Shown here one piece after another: positions 17,701 to 27,100 of a DNA stretch of 64,000 bases; position 1 is the first letter of the stretch; each line of letters opens with the position of its first letter. The stretch spans positions 186,001 to 250,000 of the forward strand of contig JBGAGY010000008.1 of assembly GCA_044226485.1 (NCBI GenBank), in the 5' to 3' direction. The notes beneath the pieces were generated by a model. It saw only the letters and a program-made list of their open reading frames with translations, was not told where the DNA came from and ran no database searches. Origin of the DNA: UBA6663 sp044226485 (GTDB lineage: Bacteria; Chloroflexota; Anaerolineae; Anaerolineales; UBA6663). The translations under genes and the position numbers were made by a program.

Positions 17701-18807
17701 TTAAGGATTTGGCAGGGGGTCGCGGGTCAGAGTCGGGAGGACCGGAAGCCCATCAGACCACTGCAGCGGCGCCAGGTACAGGCGACGGTAGCCTGCAGGC
17801 GACCACCCGTGAAACAGGATCCAGGTCTCGCCGCCCGGGCCGACCACCACGTCCTGGCCACCTGGCCCAACGATGCCGGCGGGGATGGTCGTGGCCAGGA
17901 AGGGATCCTCGCCCACCTTCTCGTATGGCCCCACAATCGAGTCGGCTACCGCGATGCCGGCCGCGTACTCAGGGCTGGCGTAATCGTTGGCCGAGTAGAA
18001 GAGCACGTAGCGGTCATCGTGTCGCCAGAGCGTCGGTCCTTCCACGAGGATGCCCTCCCAGCGCTGGTCGGCCGTGATCAGGCGCATCGGTTCGCCGACG
18101 AGGCCCTGACCGTCGGGCGTCAATTGCTGCAGATAGATCCAGGCCTGGCCGCCGCCGGAGTTGCCGTCGTTCTTCCAAAGCAGCCACGGCGTGCCATCGG
18201 CGTCGACGAACGAGGCCGCGTCGATTGAGCCGCCCTCGCCCGTCTGGCAGATGAAAGGGGCGGCACTGATCGGCGTATAGGGGCCGCCGGGCTCTTCGCT
18301 CGATGCGAGCCCGATGCACTGCGTGCCGCCCTGACCCATGGCGAAGCGCGCTGTGAAATACATCAGGTAAGTCTGGCCATCGAAGGTGGTCACATCCGGC
18401 GCCCAGGCCCAGCCGAAGTCGGGCACCGCCCAGTCGGGCAGCCGCGGCAGTGCATCGGCGAGCACATCCCAGTGGACCAGGTCCATCGAGCGCGCCGCCT
18501 GGATGTTGTGTCCGTTGCCGTTTGTGGCGAAGGCGTAGTAGGTGCCTTCGACTGTCAGGACGTCGGGGTCCGGGAAGTCACGATCGAGCACCGGATTCAC
18601 GAACATGCCCGGCGGGACCGTGGCGGTCGCGGGCCGGGTGGTGTCCGTCATCGCCGGCGCAGCGGTCGGTTGTGTCGTCTCAGTTGCCGTTGGCGCGGCC
18701 GGGCCTGCACAAGCGGTGAGGGCGAAAAGCGCGAGCGCGAGGACGGGAGGCACCTGATGACGAGCTCCGATGTGCGATTGGCGAAAGCATGTGGACCGTT
18801 CAGTCAT
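17701..18807 (-). CDS. Glycoside hydrolase family 43-like lipoprotein
   Basis: A 368-residue exported protein. A hydrophobic signal (PVLALALFALTACAG) has a lipobox with Cys33, then a Thr/Ala/Pro-rich linker to about residue 66, then a five-bladed beta-propeller. The likely catalytic base lies in DRDFPDPDV (about 80-82), and LVEGPTLW is the probable acid segment. The family hydrolyses arabinans, xylans or beta-galactans; the substrate is unknown here. It is the only hydrolase in the cluster with an export signal, so it may trim substrate at the cell surface before uptake. Its ATG overlaps by 4 bp the stop of the decayed ABC exporter gene, with AGGAGC upstream. Confidence 0.85.
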   Translation of the reverse strand: MTERSTCFRQSHIGARHQVPPVLALALFALTACAGPAAPTATETTQPTAAPAMTDTTRPATATVPPGMFVNPVLDRDFPDPDVLTVEGTYYAFATNGNGHNIQAARSMDLVHWDVLADALPRLPDWAVPDFGWAWAPDVTTFDGQTYLMYFTARFAMGQGGTQCIGLASSEEPGGPYTPISAAPFICQTGEGGSIDAASFVDADGTPWLLWKNDGNSGGGQAWIYLQQLTPDGQGLVGEPMRLITADQRWEGILVEGPTLWRHDDRYVLFYSANDYASPEYAAGIAVADSIVGPYEKVGEDPFLATTIPAGIVGPGGQDVVVGPGGETWILFHGWSPAGYRRLYLAPLQWSDGLPVLPTLTRDPLPNP

Positions 18808-19643
18808 GTTGATGCGCTCCTGCGCTCCTCGCCGTCCGCCGCCTGCTGCATATCCTGAAGCTGTCGCACGATCTGTTCGAGCGGCAGCGACGGCATCGCC
18901 GCATCTGTGTTCACGAGCAAGACGGTGCCGAGCGAGACAGTGCCCTGCAAGTAGTAGTACGCGCCCGTGCTCAAGCCGAGCGCGACGGCGAAGCCGAAGA
19001 TCAGGCGCGCGGTCACGAAGGCCAGATGGTTGCGCAGCCGCGCGATGCGATTGCGCTCGAAGATCACGCCCATCAGCCGATAGAGGTGATACATCACGTA
19101 CTCGACGGCGCCGTTCGTGCGGATGTCTTCAGTGGCGATCAGGCGTTCCTCGTAATAACTGGCGAGTTCGGCGCTGGCCTGCCGTGCGGCAGCCCAACTG
19201 GGCGTGGCGAAGTCGCGCAGGCGATACAGCATAGGTAGCGCGAAAGGCACCACGACAGTCAGCGCTCCGCCGATGCGCTCGATCAAGTCGCCGGGTCCGT
19301 GCTGGCCGTGGAACGACAGATCCAGCCGGAGCGTGTGACGCAGCAGGTCGGCGCGCATGGCGTTCGTGGCCGACCAGCCGATTTGTTCGCCGATGTAAGT
19401 GGCGCCGATCGAAGCCGCCTGCTGCAGGAGCGCGGCGCCCAGAAACAGCACTCCGTCGCGGGTCAGGGCATCTTGAGCTCCGCCGCTGGTGGCCGTGGCG
19501 CCGAAGCTGCGCAGGATCTGCGGGCTGATGATCTGCAGAGCGATGCCGGCAAGCAGCAGCAGGCCCAGCACGGCCATCGCGCGCCCGTTCGGGCGCACGT
19601 AATCGACCAGAAGGCGCCAACACGTCCGAAACGGGATGCTCAT
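18804..19643 (-). pseudogene. ABC exporter transmembrane domain, truncated and internally deleted
   Basis: The 279 residues match the transmembrane half of an ABC exporter of about 580 residues (DYVRPNGRAMAVLGLLLLAG at the start, FHGQHGPGDLIERIGG, then YYEERLIATEDIRTNGAVEYVM). Two parts are missing. After LIERIGGALTVVVPFALPM the sequence jumps directly to LRDFATPSW, dropping roughly 50 residues that should hold further membrane helices. The whole nucleotide-binding domain after QIVRQLQDMQQAA is also gone, with no Walker A, signature or Walker B motif. Yet both ends keep exact 4-bp overlaps with neighbours (Gfo/Idh stop and GH43 start). It is unlikely to work alone; a short-read assembly collapse is an alternative. 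Confidence 0.75.
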
Positions 19644-20722
19644 GCGTGGTCAGCCGCCCAGGGCATCGGTTCTGGTGGTGTAAAGGTCGAGAGGATGTCA
19701 ACCGGGTGCCCCTCCGTGTACGACTTCGTCGCGGCGGTCAGAATCTCGACGACGTGCGCGGCCTGCTCGCCGCTGGCGCGATGCGGCCGCCCCTCGGCGA
19801 TCGCCTCGGCCAGCTCGACTGCGGCCGTGCCCCAGCGCACGCCGGTCTGCGGCTCGCGTACAAACGGCACAGGCTGGTAAGGCTGGTTGAAATCGCCGTA
19901 CTCGACCGGCGCATTGGGCATGTGCCAGCTGTTGATGTGCAACGAGCCGACGTCGCCGTGGAACTCGATGCCGGCCTGCTTGCCCTTCTGCGTGACGTAG
20001 AAGTTGGCCGTCAACCGCACCAGCGGGCCTGAGGCCATTTCGATCATCGCCAGGATGAAGTCCGGCGCCTGCACCTGGAAAGGCGTCCCGGCTTTCGTCT
20101 TCCGCTCCGGCCAGAGCATGGCGCTGTAGGCCGTCACGCGTTTGGCCGGGCCGAAGATGCTTGTCAGGATGTTGAGCGGATACACGCCGACGTCGAACAG
20201 TGCGCCGACGTCGTAGAACGACTTGGGCTCCGGGTGCCAGGTTTCGATCCGTCCCCAGTTGACTTCGGCGTAGACCAGGCGCACGGTGCCGAGGCGGCCC
20301 GATCGAATCGCCTGCCAGGCTGTCTGTTGCGCCTCGAACATCCATGTGAACGGCGCGCACGCCAGCCGCAGCCCACGGGCCTTGGCCAATGCCACAAGCG
20401 CCTCTGCTTCGCCATACGTCATGGCCAGCGGCTTCTCGCTCTGCACGTGCTTGCCGGCCTCGAGACAGCGCTTCGTCACCTCAGCATGTGCGTGGTGCAC
20501 GGTCAGGTTGATGATCAGGTCAACCGTCGGATCCGAGATCAGGGCGTTAACGCTTGGATAGGCCGTCCCGCCATACTTGTCTGCCAGCGCTTTCGCGCGG
20601 GCAGGATCCAAATCCGCATAGCCAACCAACTCGATCACCTCGGGATACGTGACCAGATCCCTCGTGTAAGGATCCGCAATGTTGCCGCTTCCGATGATGC
20701 CGACGCGGAGTTTGTTCGCCAT
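19640..20722 (-). CDS. Gfo/Idh/MocA-family NAD(P)-dependent oxidoreductase
   Basis: A 360-residue sugar dehydrogenase-like protein. The N-terminal Rossmann fold shows LRVGIIGSGNIADPY, followed by the family lysine motif in HVQSEKPLAMTYGEAEAL (EKP near residue 96). The C-terminal alpha/beta domain has SFYDVGALFDVGVYPLNIL, with the aspartate-containing substrate helix of this family. The substrate is probably a sugar, inositol or sugar acid. ATGA coupling links its end to the ABC fragment. A heptamer hairpin at 20749-20802 separates it from the upstream TIM-barrel gene, with which it probably forms a functional pair, as is common for this family. Confidence 0.9.
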   Translation of the reverse strand: MANKLRVGIIGSGNIADPYTRDLVTYPEVIELVGYADLDPARAKALADKYGGTAYPSVNALISDPTVDLIINLTVHHAHAEVTKRCLEAGKHVQSEKPLAMTYGEAEALVALAKARGLRLACAPFTWMFEAQQTAWQAIRSGRLGTVRLVYAEVNWGRIETWHPEPKSFYDVGALFDVGVYPLNILTSIFGPAKRVTAYSAMLWPERKTKAGTPFQVQAPDFILAMIEMASGPLVRLTANFYVTQKGKQAGIEFHGDVGSLHINSWHMPNAPVEYGDFNQPYQPVPFVREPQTGVRWGTAAVELAEAIAEGRPHRASGEQAAHVVEILTAATKSYTEGHPVDILSTFTPPEPMPWAADHA

Positions 20723-20748
20723 GTTGGACTACCTCCCTATCAACCGAC

Positions 20749-20802
20749 GAATGACGAAGGACGAAGGCTGAAAAGCCTTTCAACCTTCGTCCTTCGTCAT
20801 TC
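20749..20802. repeat. Heptamer-based hairpin
   Basis: The arms 20749-20773 and 20778-20802 pair at 24 of 25 positions around a 4-base loop. They are built from 7-bp units (GACGAAG). The right arm includes the stop codon of the TIM-barrel gene at 20797-20799. It is an intercistronic hairpin of the same family as 63508-63581. Confidence 0.85.
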
Positions 20803-21606
20803 CGCCTCTCTTAGCCACCGCTTTACCATCTCCAACCCTGCCTTCACATCCTCGCTGGGATCAAAGTGCTCGGGTTCATGTTCGATGCTGATCGCGTCGG
20901 TGTAGCCGAGCCGCTGCAGTGTCCGCACACAGCGCTCGATGGGCACGATGCCCTCGCCGAAGCGACAGGTATCGTGGGCCCCGACGGCGCGGACGTCTTT
21001 GAGGTGGATGTGGAAGAGGTGGTCGCGCAGCTGCTCGATCGCGTCAGCGGCGTCGACGCCCTGAGTGCCCCACCAGCCGGTGTCGACGCAGGCGCCGAGG
21101 ACATCGGTGTCGGATCCGATTTGCCTCAAGATGTCGTCGGGCGACTTCTCGTCGGGATGGTTTTCGAGGCCGAGGCGCAGGCCATGCCTCTTGAGCGTGC
21201 GGAGCACAAAGTCACGATCTTTGCGCATCATTGAGGTGGTGCTGCCCAGCACTGTTGTGTCCAGTGCTTTCGCGATCTGGCACGACCGTTCGAATTCCTG
21301 CGGTGTCGAGCCGAGCCAGCCGCCGATGCTGGTCACCGTCATCCCACGCTTCTGCAACGCCTCGCGCGCCAACCAGATGTGCTCGTCAGATGCCCACGAG
21401 TAGTTGAGATGCGAGAGCCACACGTCGACGGCCCGAAATCCGAGCGCTTCGATTTCGCCCAGCATTGCGCCGAAGCGTTCGCTGTATGTCTCGAGCGGCC
21501 TGAAGTATTCGTTTGTCGCGTTGTCACCGTGGCCCCAATCAGTCATGTTGTACCTGACGGCCCTCGCCACGAAGTTGGCTGTCATGAAGGAGAGTGTGTT
21601 CGTCAT
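20797..21606 (-). CDS. Sugar phosphate isomerase/epimerase family protein (xylose isomerase-like TIM barrel)
   Basis: A 269-residue AP-endonuclease-2-type TIM barrel. Visible landmarks are GFRAVDVWLSHLNYSWA, LGLENHPDEKSPDDIL (metal-ligand glutamate and neighbours), GACVDTGWWG, HIHLKDV and a terminal AISIEHEPEH, in the order typical of sugar isomerases, epimerases and 2-keto-myo-inositol dehydratases. No cofactor other than a divalent metal is expected. It probably acts with the Gfo/Idh dehydrogenase encoded next. Specificity is not readable. It begins after a 149-bp gap containing a diverged inverted repeat. Confidence 0.87.
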   Translation of the reverse strand: MTNTLSFMTANFVARAVRYNMTDWGHGDNATNEYFRPLETYSERFGAMLGEIEALGFRAVDVWLSHLNYSWASDEHIWLAREALQKRGMTVTSIGGWLGSTPQEFERSCQIAKALDTTVLGSTTSMMRKDRDFVLRTLKRHGLRLGLENHPDEKSPDDILRQIGSDTDVLGACVDTGWWGTQGVDAADAIEQLRDHLFHIHLKDVRAVGAHDTCRFGEGIVPIERCVRTLQRLGYTDAISIEHEPEHFDPSEDVKAGLEMVKRWLREAE

Positions 21607-21634
21607 ATGCGTCTCGGTCTACCTCCGGATCTTT

Positions 21635-21738
21635 GCCACGATTTCGCGAATCGAGACGAATTGGCACGAAGAAACGGCATTTGAAACGACACGACAATCA
21701 CCTGTTGTCAATTCGCCTCAATTCGCGAAATCCGTGGC
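21635..21738. repeat. Diverged inverted repeat of the CGCGGATT family
   Basis: The left arm 21635-21662 (gccacgatttcgcgaatcga...) and the right arm 21710-21738 are near reverse complements with one gap and a few mismatches, separated by 47 bp. It lies in the gap between the D-lyxose isomerase and TIM-barrel genes. Nothing else was recognised there. Confidence 0.65.
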
Positions 21739-21755
21739 TCACTTCTGTCCTGCTA

Positions 21756-22301
21756 TCACTCCACCACGGGCGCTCTGCGGATCGCAGGGTCGGTGAAGAT
21801 GTCGCTGTCGTCGTCGCTGTGAGTCGAGAACTCGGAGACCACGGCACCTTCAGGTCCGCCCTGGAACCAGTGCAATGTGTTTGGTGGGATCGTGAACTGC
21901 TCGCCCGGGACGAGCACCACCTCGTGCCAGACGGTGTAATGCTCGCGGCGTTTGAGCGGTGGCACAGCTTTGGGCGTCGCAGTGGCATCGCCGGCGACAT
22001 AGAGGTAGACGATGCCCCAACGGCAGCGAAACGTTTCTTCTTTGCCCGGCCCGGTGATCGGGCCCGGCGGGTGGCGATGCTCGGGGCAGGTCTGGCATGG
22101 GAAGAGCACGAGCTCCTTGGCGCAGACTCGATCGGTGTTGACGTACGTGACAAGCTCGAGCCCCGTGTCGTCGAGTTCGTTAAGACCGAAGTCGGCCACC
22201 TCGACGCGTTCGAGCTCGGCCGGGGTCAGCACGATGCCGGCCTTGCCGAAGTACCCGACTGCGAGGTCACGCGCTTTCTCATAGGTCGCTTGCGAGATCA
22301 T
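21756..22301 (-). CDS. D-lyxose isomerase family cupin
   Basis: A 181-residue single-domain cupin matching D-lyxose ketol-isomerases, enzymes that interconvert D-lyxose and D-xylulose and often also D-mannose and D-fructose. Metal ligands are expected in CPEHRHPPGP (His75, His77), in the following GKEETFRCRWG and in the later NTLHWFQGGPEG. The C-terminal EFSTHSDDDSDIFTDPAI is characteristic of the family. Its start overlaps the end of the tandem MBL gene by 4 bp. In a mannosidase operon the mannose-to-fructose activity is the more likely role; this is inference from context. Confidence 0.88.
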   Translation of the reverse strand: MISQATYEKARDLAVGYFGKAGIVLTPAELERVEVADFGLNELDDTGLELVTYVNTDRVCAKELVLFPCQTCPEHRHPPGPITGPGKEETFRCRWGIVYLYVAGDATATPKAVPPLKRREHYTVWHEVVLVPGEQFTIPPNTLHWFQGGPEGAVVSEFSTHSDDDSDIFTDPAIRRAPVVE

Positions 22302-24115
22302 GCTCCTCCTCCGGGCCGAACGTTGATCAGCGCCTCGGCCAGTTCTCCCATATGGCGGCCGTTGACCACCACGTCGAGGGCGATGCGTGCCCGTCGGGCG
22401 GTGATCCCAACGGGCGGCGTCACCTGAAAAGCGAGTGTATTCGACGCACGGGCCTGCACGTCAAGGCAAAGCGGCTCGGCCGGCACATCCCAGCTGGCTG
22501 GCGCCTTGACGGTCAGGGCGACGTCGACGGCCTTCTCGTGCGAATTACGCACGTGGGCCGTGAGTTCGACTGGTTCACCGGCGCGAGCCTGGCTTTGGTA
22601 GGGCACGATCCAGGCGAGGAAGCCGTCGGTGCCATACCAGGTCGCGTCAGGGGCCAGCAGGTCATGGTGCAGATCGGCCAGCAGGGCGCCGCGCTCGGCC
22701 AACGCGTTGAAGTAACCTGGATGCTCGGCGACCCAGAACGGCGCCCAGTGACCGGTCAGGATCAGATCCGGATTCAGCCGACGATAAAGCTCGGCGCTGC
22801 GAACATAGTCCTCGGCGTCGAAACGATTCGCGTAGACGTAGTTCCACTCGAGTCCGTCGTCGCCCTGATACTGATCGCCGGTGACGAGGACGCGTCGGCC
22901 GTCGACTTCGAGCGAGATAGCCACGGCGAAGCGTGTGTGCCCCGGCAGCGCGTGAAGCGTGAACGCGTACTCGCGCCACGTGATCGGCTGGTCGAGCGGC
23001 AGTCGGCGATCGACCGGGATCGGGTCGGGCCACAGGCAGGGCAGGTCGAAGCGCGCCGGATCCTCGAGGATGTCCGCGAAAGTCTCGGCCGCCCATACCT
23101 GGGTGCCTTCGACGTCGCGCAGCAGGTTGAGCCCGGCGACGTGATCGTCATGGTAGTGCGTGGGCAGTGCGACCTCGATGTTGGTCACGCCGAAGTCGCG
23201 CTTGAGCGCCGGCAAGGTGTACAGCCACGGCCGGCGCGCCGCCCGATCGGTGCCCGCCGCGAGGCCGGTGATGAAGTCGTACCCGAAGTCCAGGACCAAC
23301 GCGGCGCCACTCTCCGAAAGCAGCACGTACGTGTTGGCCATGCTGGCACGATGTCGAAGCAGATGCGGCGTGATCGGCTCGTAGGGCTTCTCACGCAGCT
23401 GAAACAGCCGCGGGTTCTCGCCGCGCGCCTTGAGCAGTCGCGCCAGCCGCTCTACGAGCAGGGCGATGGCGGGGCCGGGCGGGTCGATCGGGATCCCATG
23501 AGAGGGCAGGAGCAGGTTAGGCTGCCGATCTTTGAGATCCAGCAGCGATGCGACGGTTGCGGGCACCCCTTCGGCGCCGTTGTAGCTCCACTGCGTCGCC
23601 GCCAGCGACCAAATGACCCCCGGCCCGGCGATCAGGTCGCCCGTGAAGGCTACGCGCCTGCCGTCGATCTCGGCCAGCAGCGTGATCGAGCCCGTGGTGT
23701 GACCGGGAGTCGGCACGACCTGAAAGGCGTGACCGGCGAATGGGCGTGTTTCGTAATCACGCAGCGCGCCAGCGATGGTAATCGGTTCACGCAGTGAGAA
23801 CCGGTCCTGGCGGTTGTTGTAATTGGTGTAGATCTCGCGGGCCTGCCAGTGCGCGCCGACATCGGCGATCAGATCCTGCTCGGCGTGCGGCACCCACACG
23901 CGCGCGCCGGCGGCGACGGCCTGCTCGAGGTTCTGGCCCTGATCGCGGTGGTGATGGGTCAGGATCACATCTCGAGCCGTCACGCCGATCCGGGCGAGTT
24001 CAGCCAGGGCCCGCCCGGCGCCGAAGTCGATCAACATAGCGTCGGCGCCATGCACGACGGCGTAGACGTTGCAGGTGTCCTCGATCAGATACAGGCTTTT
24101 CGAAAGCTGGATCAT
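22298..24115 (-). CDS. Tandem metallo-beta-lactamase-fold protein with C-terminal beta-sandwich
   Basis: A 605-residue protein with two complete MBL-fold halves. The first has ILTHHHRDQGQN (His54, His56, Asp58), TPGHTTGSITL, VAFTGDLIAG and LLPSHG. The second has LPTHYHDDHVAGL (near residues 315-325), LPGHTRFAVAI, VLVTGDQYQG and LILTGHW. Both active sites therefore keep all metal ligands. The last 100 residues (RAGEPVELTAHVRN to ALINV) look like a NEW3/immunoglobulin-type beta-sandwich as found in carbohydrate-active proteins. There is no signal peptide. It overlaps both neighbours by 4 bp, so it is an integral operon member. Possible roles are lactonase, thioesterase-like hydrolase or sugar-ester hydrolase; I cannot choose. 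Confidence 0.82.
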   Translation of the reverse strand: MIQLSKSLYLIEDTCNVYAVVHGADAMLIDFGAGRALAELARIGVTARDVILTHHHRDQGQNLEQAVAAGARVWVPHAEQDLIADVGAHWQAREIYTNYNNRQDRFSLREPITIAGALRDYETRPFAGHAFQVVPTPGHTTGSITLLAEIDGRRVAFTGDLIAGPGVIWSLAATQWSYNGAEGVPATVASLLDLKDRQPNLLLPSHGIPIDPPGPAIALLVERLARLLKARGENPRLFQLREKPYEPITPHLLRHRASMANTYVLLSESGAALVLDFGYDFITGLAAGTDRAARRPWLYTLPALKRDFGVTNIEVALPTHYHDDHVAGLNLLRDVEGTQVWAAETFADILEDPARFDLPCLWPDPIPVDRRLPLDQPITWREYAFTLHALPGHTRFAVAISLEVDGRRVLVTGDQYQGDDGLEWNYVYANRFDAEDYVRSAELYRRLNPDLILTGHWAPFWVAEHPGYFNALAERGALLADLHHDLLAPDATWYGTDGFLAWIVPYQSQARAGEPVELTAHVRNSHEKAVDVALTVKAPASWDVPAEPLCLDVQARASNTLAFQVTPPVGITARRARIALDVVVNGRHMGELAEALINVRPGGGA

Positions 24116-27100
24116 GACGCCACCTCGAAGCGCACGGTCGTCAGGCCCCAGGCCGGGACTTCGACACGCAGCGAGCCGTCGGCTTCGACGTCCAGGCTAT
24201 GTCGTTCTCGCTCGAGCAGGTCGGTCTCCCAGGCGGCGACGATCGACCTGCCCGGGATGACCATTCGAGCCACTCGCGAGTCGCCACCGATCTCCTGGAA
24301 GCGAGCGACGTACCCTCGCGCCCAGCGTGAGCGCTTGAGCGTCGAGAGATGCACGGTCTCAGGCTCCACGCGCGCCAGCATTCCGCCAAGGGTGTTGGCA
24401 TAGGGCTCGCCCGGCGCGCGAAACTCCTGCAGGCTGATGCGGTGCGCGATCAGCGGCCGGCGCGCCGCGGCCCCGAATCGAAAGGCCTCGTCTGGCGCGA
24501 TGGCGGCGTCGCTCGTGAGTGCATAGCGGAACTGCAGCGTGCCGCCTTGCGAGGCCTTGTAGTTCGTGCGCCAGTAGTTGTTGAGTGCATAGGAGAAGAT
24601 CCGGCCCCCGGTCAGATCGGCGTCGCGCAGCCAGCGACCTCGCACGACGTCGCCGACGCAGAAGAGGGGCACGTCCGGCGACGCGATGAGCACCGAGGCT
24701 CCGTCCCCGTCGAGCAGGATGCCGCTCTGCAGCGGCAGCCATTCGACGCAGGCGCCTGGCAACCGATCTCGGCTCCAGTCGACCCAGCCCAGCTGCGCGT
24801 CTGAGCGAACGCGCGCGGCCGGCAGGTCGAGCGGAAAGGCCACGTACGCGGCCTCGAGCGCCAGCTGGGCGTCCTTGTGCCATGTGAAGGTCAGGTCGAC
24901 CCGACGGTCGTGCCTCGGCAGTTCCCACTCAACGTCAAGCGCGCCCTGAGGCAACCTGCCGATCAACCGCACGCGCTCGCCCAGCGTATCACCCAGCGTC
25001 TCCCATTGCATCAGCCGAAAAGCACCTGTCAACTGAGGATCACCGGTTGGCAGGCTGGCATGGTTGCTGATCAGGCGCGTGCCTTCGCCACCCGATGCCT
25101 GCACGAGTTGCCCGAGGCCCCACTCATCCGCGGCGATCAACTCGCGGTCGAGCGCCTTGTCGCGCCAGCTGACAGCACAGCCGCGGAGGGCGTCGATCAC
25201 GAGACGATAGTGCATGTTCTCGAGCGTGATCTCATCGCCGGTCGGGAGCGGTTCAGCGAAGGCCGTGCTCTGAGTATCGCCGGACGCCTGGCGCAGGCCG
25301 AAGCGTTTGTAGCTCAGACCCGGCACCACGCTTGGATCGAGTTCGAGCCAGGCCTGAGTCGTCAACTCGCGTTTGAGCCGGGCCGGCAGGGTCAGCCCCG
25401 TGTCGAAATCGAAGACCTCTTCGCCGCGCGCCACTTCGACCTGCACGGAACCGCCGAGCGGCCAGTTATGCGGATTGAAGACCACGACCTCACGGCCTGA
25501 CGTGTTGAAGCTCAGGCTGTGCTGGGCGATGGCCACGAGCAGCAGCCGATCCGCCCGGGCCGCGGCATCACGCGCCATGTCTTCCTTCACCGCCCACTGA
25601 TCGCGCTGCAGGATCGCGTCGGGGTCGGTGGCGCTCAGGAACGCGCCCCACGTGTGTTCGTCGAAGAGCAGCACCTGCTTCCAGGCTTCGTCGAAGTCAG
25701 CCTGAGGAACCGCCAACCGCGGTTGATGCAGCATGGCAAGCGCAGACAACCGCTCGGCGGCCGGGAGCGTGGCCTGCGCCTGTCGGGCCAGACGGGTCGC
25801 ATCCTGCGTCGAGCCCGCCCCGTCCTCCCAGAATGCGCCGCCGTCGCCCGTGATCGTCGTCAGGTGTTTGCCGAAGCGCGCTTCCACGTCGACGAAGAAG
25901 CTCTCGACGTTGCTCGGCACCAGGCGTGGATAGGCGTACCTGACGTTCCACTCGCGCGTGAAGTCGATAGGCTGTGGATCGAGATCGGTGTTGTCGGCCT
26001 CCTGACCGTAGAGCAACGCCATGTCCGGCGCGTAGCCAGGCACTTCGAACTCATCGAGCCAGAGGCCCAGGCCGCGCTCGGCGGCGCTCAGGTCAGGTGG
26101 GCTGCCGCAGACCTTGCGCAGTTCGCAGTACATCTTCGAAAGCCACACCAGCACCAGCCCCCCGTGCGGCCCCTGCCAGTAGAACGGCGAGTGCCTGTGC
26201 AGACCGCCGTGCAGGCGTAACGGCCCACGATCCTGATTGGCGGCGTGGATGAGATACGGCACGCCCGAGCCCTGCAGGATGGCGGGCAACGCGCTTGTCA
26301 GCGAGGGCACGTCGACGATCGCGGCGAAACGCGCCGAGCGGCCGAGCGGCCGGAGCACGTCTTCGCTGGCTTCGCCGTTTCGGATCAGGTCCTCGAGCGC
26401 GGCCAGATGCGTCAGCGGGATGACGGTGTTGGCAGGCACCCCCAACCGTCCGGCCTGGACCTGGTCGAGAAGCTCGTGCGCACGGTCCGGCGCGCGCGTC
26501 GACAGATAGTGATCGAGCGCGATCGAGGAGTCGAGGTGGTAGGCGAAGGCCTTCGGATGCTCGCGGAGCCAATCGACCGCCACGTCGAGGTTGCGGCTCA
26601 TCCGCTCGACGGCTTCCCATTGACGATGGGTGTAGCCGACGTCGGTGTGCGCGTGCGGCGTGATGTAGACCTGCCACTTGCGCCGTCGTGTAAAGGCGCC
26701 AATCTCGGCGGCGGCGTCGATCACGCCGGTGTCGCCGTGCCCGGTCGGCCCGCGCAGGCGGTACTTGACCGGGCGGTTGCCGTCGGCGATGTCGAACAGG
26801 AAACGCCAATGTCCGAAGGCCAGGTCGGGCACCGGCACGGTCAGGCTTCGCGGCGCGGCGTCATCCGTCAGTTCGAGCGACCAATCCGCGGCTGCCAGCG
26901 CGCGCATGGTCTCGATGTGCAGGTGGCAGCGCTCGCGTAGCGAGCCGTCCGGGGTGCGGATGTAGATGACGCTGGGCTCGACGTGCGCCTGGACGGAATC
27001 GACGGGCGCCTCGCTCAAGGCGCGCCATTCGAGGCCACGATAGATGAAGCCGGCGCCCGTTGCCATTCGGTCGAGGCGCGCGATCTTTTCGCGACGATCG

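Noticed and set aside
15448..18228. A 926-codon plus-strand frame opposite GH38 and GH43
   Set aside because: Composition is typical of antisense frames in high-GC DNA, and it crosses several real genes and an intergenic repeat.
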